A stretch of DNA of 64,000 bases from Trichomonas vaginalis G3 (Eukaryota; Parabasalia; Trichomonadida; Trichomonadidae), in contig NC_067203.1 of assembly GCF_026262505.1 (NCBI RefSeq), forward strand, positions 15,388,392 through 15,452,391. Direction: 5' to 3'. The notes beneath the pieces were generated by a model. That model was given only the letters and a program-made list of their open reading frames with translations, had not been told where the DNA came from and made no database searches. The position numbers and the translations under genes are program-made. Each line of letters starts with the position of its first letter. Within the stretch, counting starts at the first letter, position 1. Positions 29,196 through 41,002 of this stretch are shown here, one piece after another.

Positions 29196-30715
29196 GTTAT
29201 TGGATTTTCTTAATAATAACTAATTTCTTATCAATATTTTGTTGAATTTAATAAATATTGTTTGTATGGTTTCCAAAATGACACATTTTCTTAGGTTAGT
29301 ATATTTTAATTATAATAATGCCTCTGTTTATTTGTAATGGAGAGCTTAGATTGAGATAAAAATCACAATCTCTTTAGAGATTTATAAATTTGATATTTAA
29401 AGTAATTCTATAACCAAAAATCTAAAATTAATAAATCAAAATAACTAGAATCTAAATTCCACTTGTATACGTTCTAAAAGGTACATGTACATGCACGAAA
29501 AGTGACAACCCTCTTCTTTTTTCCTAGGGCTACTGATCGCTTCCTTTCTGCTCGTCATGCCAGAAACGAAAGAAATGATTGGTGCAGAATAATTTATTAC
29601 TCCACTTGGCAACTATCTTGTAATATGCAATTAGCTGCATTATCAGTTATTCTCCAGCATTATTCAATTTAAGTTCAACTTTGTTAATTTAAATAATATT
29701 GCAGATGTACCCTCGTGTTGAGATAAGAACAAGATTACACATGCTAAAACCACACATTAAAAATCGAAATTTTGAATCACCAAAATTCAACGACAGTATT
29801 TCTCATAATTTTGGTTTTCTACGCACTTTATGATGCATATTCAACTTACTTGAAAATAGAAAAAGTTAATAAGATTTGAGGAAATTATTGCAATCAGAAA
29901 AAAAAATCGGCTTTATTATATAAGTTACTTATGAATTAAAATTGCATCTACAATTAGTGCACAGTACCTCATATAATCTTTGGCTATTTCTGATTTCAAT
30001 TTGATACATTTTGATTGGAATATTCATAGCTCAAATCTAGATGATAGTTACTACATTTATGCGAATACATTACGCTTCCATTCATCTATTTACTTGTTGT
30101 TGTTGAAATAAAAACATTATTATTTTAATATCTTAAAATAAGAATTTCATTATAGTATTAATATTTTTATCAACAATGATGACATTATGTCAACTCTTAA
30201 ATGAGATTTTATCAAATATGATATCGAAATCAAAAATTAAATGTTTTTTATTAGTAAAAACAGGTTTATTTGACAATTTGACTAATTATACATTACTTTT
30301 ATTTTCCAAATTTTTTTTGAAATTGATGTTTTCAAGAGAAAAATTAAATTTTTGATTTTCATTTTTGAATTTTTGAATTTTTTTTTGGAATTTTGAGTTG
30401 ATCATTTAAGGAGAATGAGTTATGCGAATGCTTTATATATCTCACAATATGATGAATTAAAGACGAATCTTAAAAAATTATTTTAAATCACAAATATCAT
30501 CCTTATTATCATTTGTTCCAAAAAGGATAGTACTAAGTATTGATAAACCATTTATTGTTTTAGTATTAAATTCACTTTCAAAGTGGAGGGAAGACCAAAA
30601 TTTTAGTTTGGGACGCAACTAAGACCAAAAGTGACACTTTTTAAGAAAAAACATAATCTTGGAATTATATGTATACAATTCATCAGGACAAATATATATA
30701 TGTTAAGGTCAGGTG
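29196..30715. other. AT-rich host region without a clear gene
   Basis: No frame with an ATG and convincing length. Around 29485-29672 a less AT-rich patch is open for about 60 codons (reading TDRFLSARHARNERNDWCRI) but lacks an early ATG; it may be an old gene remnant. Many poly(T) and poly(A) runs. Confidence 0.4.
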
Positions 30716-30900
30716 TGTGGGGCTTCCAGGGGCTGCGCCCCTTCTAGCCCCTAAGAAATTTTGCCCAAGACCAAAGAGGAGTACCGAACCCGAGCCGACC
30801 AGCCGGTGACAAAACCAAAACCGTTGTTATTTACATCATATTAATGGTGTCACTTTTGTATCACTTTTTAAATGTCACTTTTTATGTCGCTTTTCACAAA
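30716..30900 (+). repeat. Left terminal repeat of element B
   Basis: Hairpin at 30719-30751: outer stem GGGGCT/AGCCCC and inner stem AGGGGC/GCCCCT. It is followed by the block with GAGCCGACCAGCCGG near 30793-30808. No poly(A) precedes it. Confidence 0.8.
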
Positions 30901-30972
30901 TTATATATGTTTTCATGTTTTGTCACTTTTCTGTCACTTTTCGGGTAAAAACATTTTTATTATTATATATAA

Positions 30973-31791
30973 ATGAATTTTACAAAACCGCCGTTACCAT
31001 TCTTTGGAAATAAGAGTAGATGTAAAGATATTATATTGAGAGAACTTAAGAAACTACCGAATGGTCTAACATTTGTAGATTTGTTCGGTGGAAGTTTCTA
31101 TATATCCCATTTGTGCCATACAATATTCCCAGACTCAAAGATTATATGCAATGACTTCGACAACTATATGGACCGTCTCAAACATATTCCAGACACAAAC
31201 AATATATTGAAAGAGTTAAAAGAAAAGATACCTATAGGTAAGATGGAACGTATACCATTAGATAAGAAAGATATTATGAGAGAGGTTTTGAAAAAAGCAG
31301 AATATATAGACTGGGATAGTATATCTGCTAGACTATTATATAGTGGTGCTATAAGAGTTCATGACATTGAAACACTTATGTCAAAAGTTTTATATCTTAA
31401 CTATACAAATGTTTTCAAAGAGGACATAGAAAAATATATTGAGGGTATAGAGTTTGTGAGATGTCATTGGACAGAGTTGTATGAAAAATATAAAGACAAA
31501 GAAAATGTTTTCTTTATAGTGGACCCGCCGTTCTATAACACATGGGATTTTCAATACCAAGTAGACTGGACTTTGAGAGACTCTTTAGAAACTTTAGACG
31601 TTATACATAACCATCCATGCTTTTACTTTACATCCGATAAAAGTGGTTTGGAAACCGTTATGAAATGGTTAGAAGATATAAACGACTATGTGTTTAAATA
31701 TGACAAGATAGAATATGAGAGAGGTCCTATAAACTGGAGAAAGTGTCATAACAAAGAAATTTTATTAGTAAGTAAATGTGGTTTGAAATAG
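30973..31791 (+). CDS. D12-class adenine DNA methyltransferase, element B
   Basis: 272 residues with the same motifs as the element A copy (LPFFGNKSR, VDLFGGSF, VDPPFYNT). It differs from that copy at only about ten residues, and the differences are concentrated near the C-terminus. Open. Confidence 0.85.
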   Translation: MNFTKPPLPFFGNKSRCKDIILRELKKLPNGLTFVDLFGGSFYISHLCHTIFPDSKIICNDFDNYMDRLKHIPDTNNILKELKEKIPIGKMERIPLDKKDIMREVLKKAEYIDWDSISARLLYSGAIRVHDIETLMSKVLYLNYTNVFKEDIEKYIEGIEFVRCHWTELYEKYKDKENVFFIVDPPFYNTWDFQYQVDWTLRDSLETLDVIHNHPCFYFTSDKSGLETVMKWLEDINDYVFKYDKIEYERGPINWRKCHNKEILLVSKCGLK

Positions 31792-31907
31792 GACTACTTG
31801 TTTTAGGTTTTTTCCATTGTGTCATTTATTTATTTGACGTGGCAGAAAAGTACAGAGAATATGAAGATGAACCAATGCCTGCAAATGTTCAGCATATGTA
31901 CTCGTAA
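31776..31907 (+). CDS. 43-residue membrane micropeptide, element B
   Basis: Same start (MWFEIGLLVLGF), length, overlap with the methyltransferase and hydrophobic segment as in element A. Confidence 0.55.
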   Translation: MWFEIGLLVLGFFHCVIYLFDVAEKYREYEDEPMPANVQHMYS

Positions 31908-31930
31908 GAGATATTTTTATCTAATATTAA

Positions 31931-32293
31931 ATGGACGCACAGAACTTAGCGAATGCACAGCAACCTGGACAACCAAACACAGAGAATATTCCAAATGAAG
32001 TTAGAATACAAACTGCAATGGCAAACTATGGTCAAGTGCCAACAGATGTACAAATGCAAACTGCCATGTCAAATGACGCTGCGTTAGGTTTGCCACCATG
32101 GTATGCAAATATGAGATGGAAAGAGTTTTATACAAACCCTGAAGTCGGATATAAACAACTTTATGCAGATGACGCGAACACAGGAGTTGACCCAGAATAT
32201 GTTTTCTACCAGAGGAGAAACAGAATGTATGAGCTCCAGTTAAAGAATGCTATGGAACTCAACAGGAAACGCAAAAGACTAGGTGGACATTAG
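31931..32293 (+). CDS. Unknown Gln/Asn-rich protein, element B
   Basis: 120 residues, nearly identical to the element A copy, with the duplicated QTAMANYG/QTAMSNDA segment and basic end. Open. Confidence 0.6.
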   Translation: MDAQNLANAQQPGQPNTENIPNEVRIQTAMANYGQVPTDVQMQTAMSNDAALGLPPWYANMRWKEFYTNPEVGYKQLYADDANTGVDPEYVFYQRRNRMYELQLKNAMELNRKRKRLGGH

Positions 32294-32310
32294 ATTTTTA
32301 CACGTAGTAA

Positions 32311-32553
32311 ATGGGTTTCTTCAGTAGTATTGTAAACTTCTTCAGAAGAGTTGGAAGAGGTATATGGAATGGAATAAAATCTGTCGGAAGAGGAATTTGG
32401 AACGGTGTCAAAAATATTGGTAAAAGAGTAGGTCAGTTCGTTGGTATTATACCTAAAGACCCTGAACCAGAAGAGCAAGCTCCTGTTATACAACAGCCTG
32501 AACCTGCACCACAGTCTAGTTGGCAACCAAATCCAACACCTCAACCGTATTAA
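32311..32553 (+). CDS. Amphipathic pVI/pX-like peptide, element B
   Basis: 80 residues with the GIWNGIKSVGRGIWNGVKNIG repeat. Differences from A are mostly conservative (Lys to Arg), keeping charge and glycine spacing. Confidence 0.5.
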   Translation: MGFFSSIVNFFRRVGRGIWNGIKSVGRGIWNGVKNIGKRVGQFVGIIPKDPEPEEQAPVIQQPEPAPQSSWQPNPTPQPY

Positions 32554-32555
32554 AA

Positions 32556-33404
32556 ATTATATTTTTATCGTTCGATAGTAGTTGTATATGAAACTAAGTT
32601 CTAAGTAAAACGCATGGTATAATGGAATTATTCTTTTTCTTCCATCTGTAGTAAACCATACTTGAAAGTCTGAAATACTTCCACTCGGCGGTTCATATAA
32701 CTTTGTAGGTTTTTCGTAAAAGTCATTCATCAGACATAAGAAAGAGTTTTGCGCACCAGAAATGAAGCATGAACAATAATAGCATCTGGGTCGAAAATAT
32801 TTTCATATGTTCCATTAGGTTTTTCGACTTCATAATAGTCCGGGTGTACTGGATATTCTGCAGGCTGATTTAACATCCTCATAAATCTATACCATGCCAA
32901 GTTGTTATATTTTGTAGAAATATAAACGTTTTCTCCAAGGTCTTCTATTTTATTGATTTTAACAGTTGCATTTTTCCTGTCATAAATAATATCGAGATGG
33001 TATTCTCCTTCGTCAATGTTAAACTGGTTTGCATATTCAATATAGATATCGTTTATTTTTTCTTGAAAAGCTTGAAGAGTTGTTTCTAAGTTTATAAGCA
33101 AATTAACTTGTAAAAGTTTTCCTTGTTCAAATTTCTCATACATACGTTTTTCTTTGTTATAGTATCGAACTTCAAAACCGACCGTAAATGGGAAACCATG
33201 TATGGCTTCTGAAATGAACTTCATTCTACGAAAGCCAATAGCTTTTGTGACGGATGGGTCTCTTAACCATCTTAATGGGTAGTCAAAACGATAGCCTTCA
33301 TGCTTTATAGTATCTAAGTCAAACTTTTGACCTACATTAGTAAAAAGCTCATCTAATGGTTTAGTTGTAGCAACTCTTGAATTTTCTTTTTCTATTGGAA
33401 GCAT
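32556..33404 (-). pseudogene. Penton-like minor capsid candidate 1, element B
   Basis: Follows the protein at 5496-6344 closely. Not open throughout. Divergent from the fibre across an 18 bp spacer. Confidence 0.6.
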
Positions 33405-33422
33405 ATTTTATCTATAATAAAA

Positions 33423-35423
33423 ATGTCAAATGAAACAGCGTCTATGCGAGAAATACAACACAACCGACAACTCATTATGCAAGCTCTAAATAAGAACACA
33501 ACAAACTTTTCAAACTATGCTAAAATATCTGAGTCATTGAAAGAAGGAAACTTAAAACTGACAATAAACCCTATGACAGATGAGTTTCTATTTCAAGACA
33601 ATAAGAACAATACTGTCTGTATAAATCCAACAAAAGGAACTTTAAACGAGAAACCTATAAATGAACTTCTTTTGAAAGCAGATGTTGACAACAAAGCTGA
33701 CAAAGAATATGTCATTGAAAAAGTTCAAGAAGAACATGACAGAGCAGATGCAACATATGCAACAAAAGAGGATGTTGAAAATAAAGCTGACAAAGAAACT
33801 GTAGATATGTTGGCACAAACGGTTTCAAGTCATGACAGAGCTTTAATGGAAGATGGACAACAGTTGAAAGAGCTTGAGAAAGGTGTTACATAGTTAAGGA
33901 ATACAAAAGCAGACTTGACATGGATAACTGGATATGTAGATGCAACAAAAAAAATATATTTTCGCATGGACAGAAGGAACATATCCACAAAAACAGCATA
34001 CGCATACCATTGCAAATATTACAAACTTACAAGAAACCTTAAACAGGAAAAGTGACGTTGGACATACACATACCATTGCAAATATTACAAACTTACAAGA
34101 AAATTAGAGACAAAAGCGAATAAGACTCATACACATTCTATATCTGATATTACAAACTTACAAGAAACCTTAAACAGGAAAAGTGACGTTGGACATACAC
34201 ATACCATTGCAAATATTACAAACTTACAAGAAACATTAGAGACAAAAGCGAATAAGACTCATACACATTCTATATCTGATATTACAAACTTACAAGAAAC
34301 CTTAAACAGGAAAAGTGACGTTGGACATACACATACCATTGCAAATATTACAAACTTACAAGAAACATTAGAGACAAAAGCAGATAAGACGTATGTCAAT
34401 GAAATATACCAAAGTTTGATAGGAACAAAAAAATATTGAAACTATTGTTGGTGACTTTTCTGTCAATGAAGAAAATAAATATTTTAGATGGCAGTTTGTA
34501 CATTCCTTAAGAAATGGTACACGGTATAAACTCATTCCGAAAAATAACAATGAAATGTATGTAAGCTATATAAAGAATGATGGTACACAAGTTAAAGTTC
34601 CATTAGACAACAACTGCTACTTAAACTTATATGGAGACGAACAAAAGAAATATTTAAGAGTTTATGAAATGACAGATATGACATTGCCTGACCCAGCTCC
34701 AGCACCATATTATTATGACTATGGAGATGACGACAGAACACCACATGTAGATGAACAAAAGCTAACATTATATTTAGATTATTATAGATATAAAAGATAT
34801 AATGCAATAGAAAAAAACGAGAATAGTATATTATTACAGATGACAGAAATAAATATTATAGTCAAGACTTCACTTACCCTGAAAACATAAGATTATATTA
34901 TAAAAAATATTCTGACACAAACCAGAAGAAACCTGAAATAGTTGCACTATATTTTAAGTTCAAAAGAGACAATCCTATAATATCTCATATGTTTGATTTA
35001 ATGAACCCAGTAGGTTCTATTTATACATCTATGGATGTGAGAGGTCCTCAAGTAATGTTTAGTGTTGGTGCATGGGAACAAATAGTCGACAGGTTTTTGT
35101 ATTGTGCAAACTCTTCAAAGGAAACAGGTGGAAGTAAAAACGATTTCAGGTGAAAATTTACCTGCCACACAGTCATTACATAGATTTTAAGGACATCTCA
35201 AGCAGGTTGGCATAAGCATAGATATTGGGATTGGTCAGGAATGACAAAAGGTCAAGGATATGATTTATAAGGACGTTAAGTTGCTATAAATTGTTTACTG
35301 GGATGACACTCAGGGAGAAGGAAACCATACACATTTCGTTTCAGGATATACGCAAACAACGGACAAAGTAAAGAATACATGCCACTTACATGAACAGTTT
35401 ACGCATGGTATAGAATTGCTTAG
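33423..35423 (+). pseudogene. Phage-type collar fibre part, element B, broken
   Basis: Longer than the element A fibre because of a 66 bp coding repeat between about 33990 and 34400. Repeat units read ITNLQETL followed by GHTHTIAN or THTHSISD. A further region (34550-34890) encodes YVSYIKNDGTQVKVPLD, absent from A. The collar end has the YPIGSI-type, CANSSKETGG and HSHY pieces. Not open as one frame. Confidence 0.7.
33990..34400 (+). repeat. 66 bp fibre-shaft coding repeat
   Basis: Tandem units alternate between two 22-codon types, so the higher-order period is about 132 bp. Each unit carries one HTH motif of the HxH type known to bind metal in phage fibre shafts. Confidence 0.75.
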
Positions 35424-36313
35424 TCGTCATTTTCAACTTCTTTAGCATATTCGTCAGGAGTTGTCTTATATTTGTTAGGAACTGTCTTTGAAAGTATACC
35501 ACCTTGAAACTTTGACAAGTTTGAAACGAGGTCTGACAATAGTAGTTTTATCTTCTGCTTGCAGTCTGTAATTTTGCCATGTTTGCCTAAAACTTCATAA
35601 TATTCTCTTGTATACTTTCTTCTATTTTTACGAACACGAATGTGAGTACCTGTCGGGTTCCCATTGTTGTCATAGTCAATAGTATTTTCATATGGGTCGC
35701 GTTTAGGTATTTCTATTTTTACTTTGTCACCTTTCTGAGTTTTGAAGCCCGGCATTCTTTCTTGTTTGTCTCTTTTGACTAAATTATTAAATATATAGTC
35801 TTTCTCTAAGTCAGGGTTGTTTTTCATTTCTTCGGGGGAGTGGTTTCCCAAACCTTTTTGTTTACGGTTATTGTAAATATTTAAAACTTGTCTCATCTTT
35901 GCCTGGGAGAAGTGTCTATACTTGTCGTCATATGACATTTCATTTGCTTCACCACCTTGTTTCGACAATGAAATATTGGTTTACATTTTTTGAACGCAGA
36001 TAGTTTTTTACATCATCTGATTTGAAAGAACTTTCACAGTCAGATGTCAGTTTTGTTGGATGGTATTTGTCAACGAATATTGTCAAAGCAGTTTTCACAT
36101 CTAAAATATTTTTGGACCATAATGGTATGGCTTCACAGTATCTTGTGTTTTGACCAACAAATATTAACCAGTATGGTGGTCCATCTTCTCTATACCTCGG
36201 AATGTTTTCCAAGATATCCATAAACAAGCATTTGGTGTTGAACTAAAGATTTTTATCATGAGTGCTTTCTTTGTCGCTTTAGAAACATAGGGGTCCTTGT
36301 TCGGATTCGTCAT
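35420..36313 (-). pseudogene. Retroviral-type integrase part, element B, broken
   Basis: Recognisable by YWLIFVGQNTRYCEAIPLWS, LTSDCESSFKSDD and the basic C-terminal segment RVRKNRRKYTREYYEVLGKHGK. Convergent with the fibre, sharing stop-codon bases as in A. Confidence 0.75.
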
Positions 36314-36330
36314 TTTTTAACCCATAAGAA

Positions 36331-36722
36331 ATGGGTTTATTTGGCGCATTAGCAGGAGTTGCATCCAGATTTTGCCCGCAGTGGAACAATAGCCAGAGTA
36401 TTTGGAGTTGGAAGGAAGATTTTGAGTACATTAGGTATACTTAAAGAGAAAGCACAACCTATTATACAAACTGTACAGAAAGGTTGGGATGTAGCACGAG
36501 ATGCAACAAATCTTATTCCAAATCCTGAAATAAGAGGAAGTTCAAGGATGGATGGACAATGTAGGAAGACAAGCAGGAAACTATTATAACAAAGCAAATG
36601 ACTACTATAACCAAGCAGGACACTATATGGACCAAGGTGAAAGATTCTTTAACAGAGGATTAACCATGCCAACAATGGGTAAGCAATAACCAACCGCAAC
36701 CACCTCAAACTCGGGAATGTAA
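36331..36722 (+). pseudogene. pVI-like virion protein part, element B, broken
   Basis: Same amphipathic start and AQPIIQTVQKGWDVARDA segment as at 8599 in element A. Not open as one frame. Confidence 0.5.
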
Positions 36723-36741
36723 AGTTTTTTATTGAGATGAA

Positions 36742-36882
36742 ATGAACAATGCAGCTTTAAACAGAATAAGTCATGGAAGACCACCTTTTACACTACATGT
36801 TTGTAAAGTTCTTCCTATACCTCGGGAAGTTTAGACCGACTTAAAAAACCTAAACAACCAGTGAAAAACAAACCAAATTAAA
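36742..36882 (+). pseudogene. Small basic peptide part, element B
   Basis: Corresponds to 9019-9171 in A (start MNNAALNRISHGR). It is more diverged than its neighbours and not fully open. Confidence 0.4.
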
Positions 36883-36900
36883 ATTTTTTACTGAGATGAA

Positions 36901-37485
36901 ATGACCGAAGAAGTTGAAACGGTAGATTTGACACCACAAACAAAAAGTTCAGAACCATTGTCAAAACCTGTCAAAGGAACTTACAGAATGAAGAGAAAAA
37001 TTCAATAATAGAAAGTGCCAGGTCTGGAAATACAAACCCTAACTATAAAGTCACTTTTCATAGAAATGGAACGGCTAGTATCTCAAAAAGAAACAGACTC
37101 TCACAAATAAAATATTGAAGTCTGAAGGAGCTTTCGAGACAACAGATGGAAAAGTTTACTTCACTGACCAACAGTTCATTATAGAACATCTCATTGACTT
37201 AGAGTCGAAATATTCTAAACTTTACAACAAACACAAAAAGTTGAAAGGAAAACAAAAAACAAATGGCATATGATATTTATGAAGATGTTGACGACACAAC
37301 TGTTCCTGCAAGTGAAGTAAAGTCAGAGGAACCGAAAAGTGACGAAAAACCGATAGAAGAAGAGAAACCAAAAACTGAAGATAAACCAAAACCAAAGTTT
37401 AGTTTCCAAACTAAACCAAGTCAACCTTCATAGCTGGTATGGGTTGGCGTCAAAGACTTATGGCAGCAGGCGGTTATGTAAAGTA
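36901..37485 (+). pseudogene. Unknown charged protein part, element B
   Basis: Follows the 194-residue protein of element A (MTEEVETVDLTPQTKSSEP start, GMGWRQRLMAAGGYVK end). Not open as one frame. Confidence 0.5.
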
Positions 37486-37516
37486 AAGAAAAAAAATATT
37501 TTTTATTTTTATTAAA

Positions 37517-39660
37517 AATGCCCCATATAGAATGGATAGAAAGTCTGCTGAATAAAAGCAGAGTTACAAAGATATGGTTGGAGAGTTTCGAAGAATTTTA
37601 AATTAGGAAGGGAGACCCTAAAGTCTATGACAAATTGTCTGGTCTTCGCTACGAATGGATTTGGAAACAGCACGTGCAAATTATCCAAACAGACTAGAGA
37701 GGTTAGAAGAAAGAACGTCTTATGACATGCCTTTCGATGTTAGTGAACCTCAGTTGAAGGACACGACGGCTTTGCCAGATTCTACTGGAAACATGACGAA
37801 CAATTGCATCCTTTGAGAAGGAAAAAAGGAAAAGGTGAAGATGCACATGCTCCCATGGAAAGAACAAGATATGCATATGAAAAGTATCGTGAAGTTAGAA
37901 GTCAAATTACATCTGGTCGAACCTTTACAGTAAACTTTGACGAAGGAAAGAACAAAGAAGGCTTCATGGGAGTACTTGCTGCAATTCAAGACGGAAATAT
38001 GAAAGGACACAATCTCAGATTGACCATAACAGATTTGGACGGTCACATTTACTATGCAAATGGCAATGAACAAACAGCCGCAAAACTTCTTGACGCTTTC
38101 AAGACTACAAAGAGAGAACAAATGGTTGACTCCGACTCAGACATTTTGAATGCAATTGAAGGAATTGCAAGTGTCAAGTTCGAAATGGTACCAACCTAAC
38201 CCTCAAGCAGTCAGACAACATGCTGGATACTTCCCGTTCATAAATAAGTCTGACATTGACTTGACAAGGTATGGAATTTACAATTCAATTGAAACAATTG
38301 TCAACGAACCTTGCATTCTTACATGTCTCAGGAACTCTGGTCTTGTTACAGATGAGAAGATGAAGTATCTTGAGTCATGTGTGAAGACAAGGTACATTCT
38401 CAGAGGTCAATTGGCAAAAATTGCACCGTGGCAAATGTCAATATCCGAGTCAACATACCTACAGCTAAAGGTTCTTCACATGACGACTATGTTGTTGACA
38501 AAGACTTACCATGGTTGAAGATTGTAATTGTCCACAACCACTTCATGTTGAACGAAAGTCTTACAAACCCATTTTTGGTAAAAGTAAGTGCAACATTGTC
38601 AGAGCTGTAAACATTCTTTTCGAGAAAGGTTTGTTGGAACCAATTCCAGATGACAAGCTGACAGAAACTTTTGTACCAAAAGACGAAACAAACTTTTCAT
38701 TGTTAGCAAGACCAAAAGTTGTTCCAGACAAAGTTCTAGTACAAAAGAAGTACACAGTTCCACAAGGAGTTGGTTTGTTCGGATACCAACCTGAACCAGA
38801 AGAACTTCCAATGAGGTTGCAAGAACTTCAAGATGCTATAAACAAACTTCCATTGAGACATCCAATTGACGTCAAATTGTATTGGAGAGCATCTGAGTTA
38901 GGTCAGAAGGTTTTATATGAAACAGGTTGCTTCGACGATGTTTATGAGATAACAGGAGAAGTTTCTCAGAAGATAAGAGACTCACTTGAATTTCCACAAA
39001 CTGGACCAATTGGTTGCGACAAGTTCGACTCAGATGAAAAGATATACTATGTCGACCTTAACGCTGCATACATGAGGTTTGTCCAATATATTCCGACTGG
39101 AATTCCAAACGAAGATGGTGAGTTCCCGGGAAGGAACTATACAGTTGGAAAAGTCATACAACAACTGTATGATATTAGGAAAGCTTCAAACCCAAACTTG
39201 CAATGGCACTCAAATTGCTTATGAATTCGACATGGGGATATTCCATTAAGAAACCTCAAGAGATGAAGAGTAAACATTATGAGAAGGTCGACAACTTTGT
39301 TGAAAGGTTTTCTCCTTTTGTTTTGAAGTACGAATTCACTCAAGGTCAAAGTGGCTTAGTAACCACATTAAAACCTATTGTCGAACATTGGTCTTACCCT
39401 CAGTTCGCAAAGGCAGTCCTTGACAACTACAACAAATTCTTCTCCGAAGTCAAATCGAAAGTCAAGGTTTACTATGAGAACATTGACGCACTCATGACGA
39501 ACGAAGAAGGATACAACAAACTCATTGAAATGGGTATGGTCGGTGAAAAGATGGGTCAATTCAAATTGGACAAAATTTTCACCGAAGTTCATGTCCTCTC
39601 CAAGCGTAAGTACTGGGTGTTAAAGAAGATGGTGAAATAGTTAAACATTGCATGAAATAA
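37517..39660 (+). pseudogene. DNA polymerase B part, element B, broken
   Basis: Motif A (YYVDLNAAYMRF), motif B (LLMNSTWGYS) and the YYENIDALMTN segment are present in order. A long stretch in the middle is open and shows GYQPEPEELPMRLQELQD. The part has several breaks overall. Confidence 0.8.
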
Positions 39661-39667
39661 AAAATTT

Positions 39668-39922
39668 TTATTCGAATTTGAATTTAAATGTGGGAATTCT
39701 TGGGAACGGGAAAGGCTTATTTACTTGAGGAACAGGTAAAGGTGGTGGAGGTGGTGGCAACCAGTCCATTTTATATTCCTTCCTAGCTAATTTCCGTTTA
39801 ATTTCATGGTCGCCCTCGGAGTCTTTGAATCGGACAGGTCGAGTTACACCATTCTTGGTCTCAAACTCATATATAACCTGTTTGTCTGTATTTTCGTCGA
39901 CTATGGCACGAGACACGAACAT
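39668..39922 (-). CDS. Pro-rich small protein of the B-specific module
   Basis: The first ATG gives MFVSRAIVDENTDKQVIYEF. The C-terminal part has a PPPPPPLPVPQVNKPFPFPR stretch like an SH3 or WW ligand. Not present in A or C. Not recognised. Confidence 0.45.
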   Translation of the reverse strand: MFVSRAIVDENTDKQVIYEFETKNGVTRPVRFKDSEGDHEIKRKLARKEYKMDWLPPPPPPLPVPQVNKPFPFPRIPTFKFKFE

Positions 39923-40215
39923 TGACCAAACGGACAAAAAGTGTCATTTCGGATGGTCAAGCAGCCAATCGCATTCGAGCACTTCGAAGAAGCCTTACGT
40001 TCCAAGGGAGAGGTGTCTGGTGCAAGGCAGAGGTCATGAGACTCTACGAGCAGTACATCCTCAATGCCTGGGAGGACAAATCGTCCTTGAATTGGCAATT
40101 CTACCAACTCCTCTGGGACGACCTCCTACGCAACTGGGATAACGAAAGAGCCCAATTCAAAGGTCGGGAGCTAATTTTCCAAATTACCATTAATTGTGCC
40201 TACTTATCCAACTAA
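39922..40215 (+). CDS. Trp-rich frame of the B-specific module
   Basis: An open stretch without a good ATG start, including EVMRLYEQYILNAWEDKSSL and QFYQLLWDDLLRNWD. The amphipathic helical pattern suggests it is or was coding. Not recognised. Confidence 0.35.
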   Translation: MTKRTKSVISDGQAANRIRALRRSLTFQGRGVWCKAEVMRLYEQYILNAWEDKSSLNWQFYQLLWDDLLRNWDNERAQFKGRELIFQITINCAYLSN

Positions 40216-40265
40216 AAACTTAAATTTAATTGGGGTTTCCCCCTAAAATAAAATCTTTTTTACTC

Positions 40266-40970
40266 TTAGAACCACTCGAGGTTCTCCTTACGGTTGTTGA
40301 GCTTGTCACCGTCAATGTGTCTGACCTTCGTCTTCTTGTCTGGATTTGGAACCCATTGAATTGCGACAAGCTTGCCCATGGAAATTGAACCGCGATTCCG
40401 AAGGTTAAGGTTCAAGTGTCCCAAGTTGTTGAGAACTGGGGTAAGAACCTTGCCGGTCTCCCTGTTGCGGATTTTGTATGGGTAGGGTTGGGAAATTTCG
40501 TAACCGTCATCGGCAACAAGGGTTGCCCATGTAGCGGCTTCAGGAACTTCTTCTTCCTCTTCTTCTTCGTGTTTCTCTTCTTCCTCTTCTTCTTCTACTT
40601 TGATAATACCTTCGGCAATTCTGTGTTCACGAATTACGGTGTTGCATGTTCTGTCCTTTCCGAGTGCCGCCCAGATGGTGTCAATCTCTTCGAAGAAACG
40701 GTAGATGAGTCGGGCAAGGTTTCGGTTCTCTGTGTCGTATTGGCGCAAGGTTTCCGCGAAATCGTTCAGGACTTTCTCATTGGAAGCTTGGTTCATGAGG
40801 AACTCACCTTTAAGTCCCTTCATCTCTGACATAAGACTACTTTGGAGAGTCTTAACGGTGTTTGTCAGATGAGCTTTCAAATTCATAATTTGAAGTTGAA
40901 GTGGGCGCTTGTCTGGCAACCATGCAGCGACATCTTCCATTGAGTTTGGCTTCGGTGCTTGTTCGGACAT
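40266..40970 (-). CDS. NUMOD4/HNH-type protein with coiled coil, element B
   Basis: 234 residues and open. Residues 1-115 are helical. Residues 128-145 are a Glu-rich run. Residues 150-234 match the NUMOD4 plus HNH_3 pattern found in phage and large-virus homing endonucleases: YEISQPYPYKIRN, then LVAIQWVPNPDKKTKVRHID and GDKLNNRKENLEW. Homing endonucleases of this type nick DNA at specific sites and spread with their genes. The frame ends right after the LEW motif, as HNH_3 domains commonly do. Whether this copy is active is unknown. It may be linked to the module swap in element B. Confidence 0.7.
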   Translation of the reverse strand: MSEQAPKPNSMEDVAAWLPDKRPLQLQIMNLKAHLTNTVKTLQSSLMSEMKGLKGEFLMNQASNEKVLNDFAETLRQYDTENRNLARLIYRFFEEIDTIWAALGKDRTCNTVIREHRIAEGIIKVEEEEEEEKHEEEEEEEVPEAATWATLVADDGYEISQPYPYKIRNRETGKVLTPVLNNLGHLNLNLRNRGSISMGKLVAIQWVPNPDKKTKVRHIDGDKLNNRKENLEWF

Positions 40971-41002
40971 CGAAAAAATGAAGTGGTTTGAGAATGACGG
41001 TT

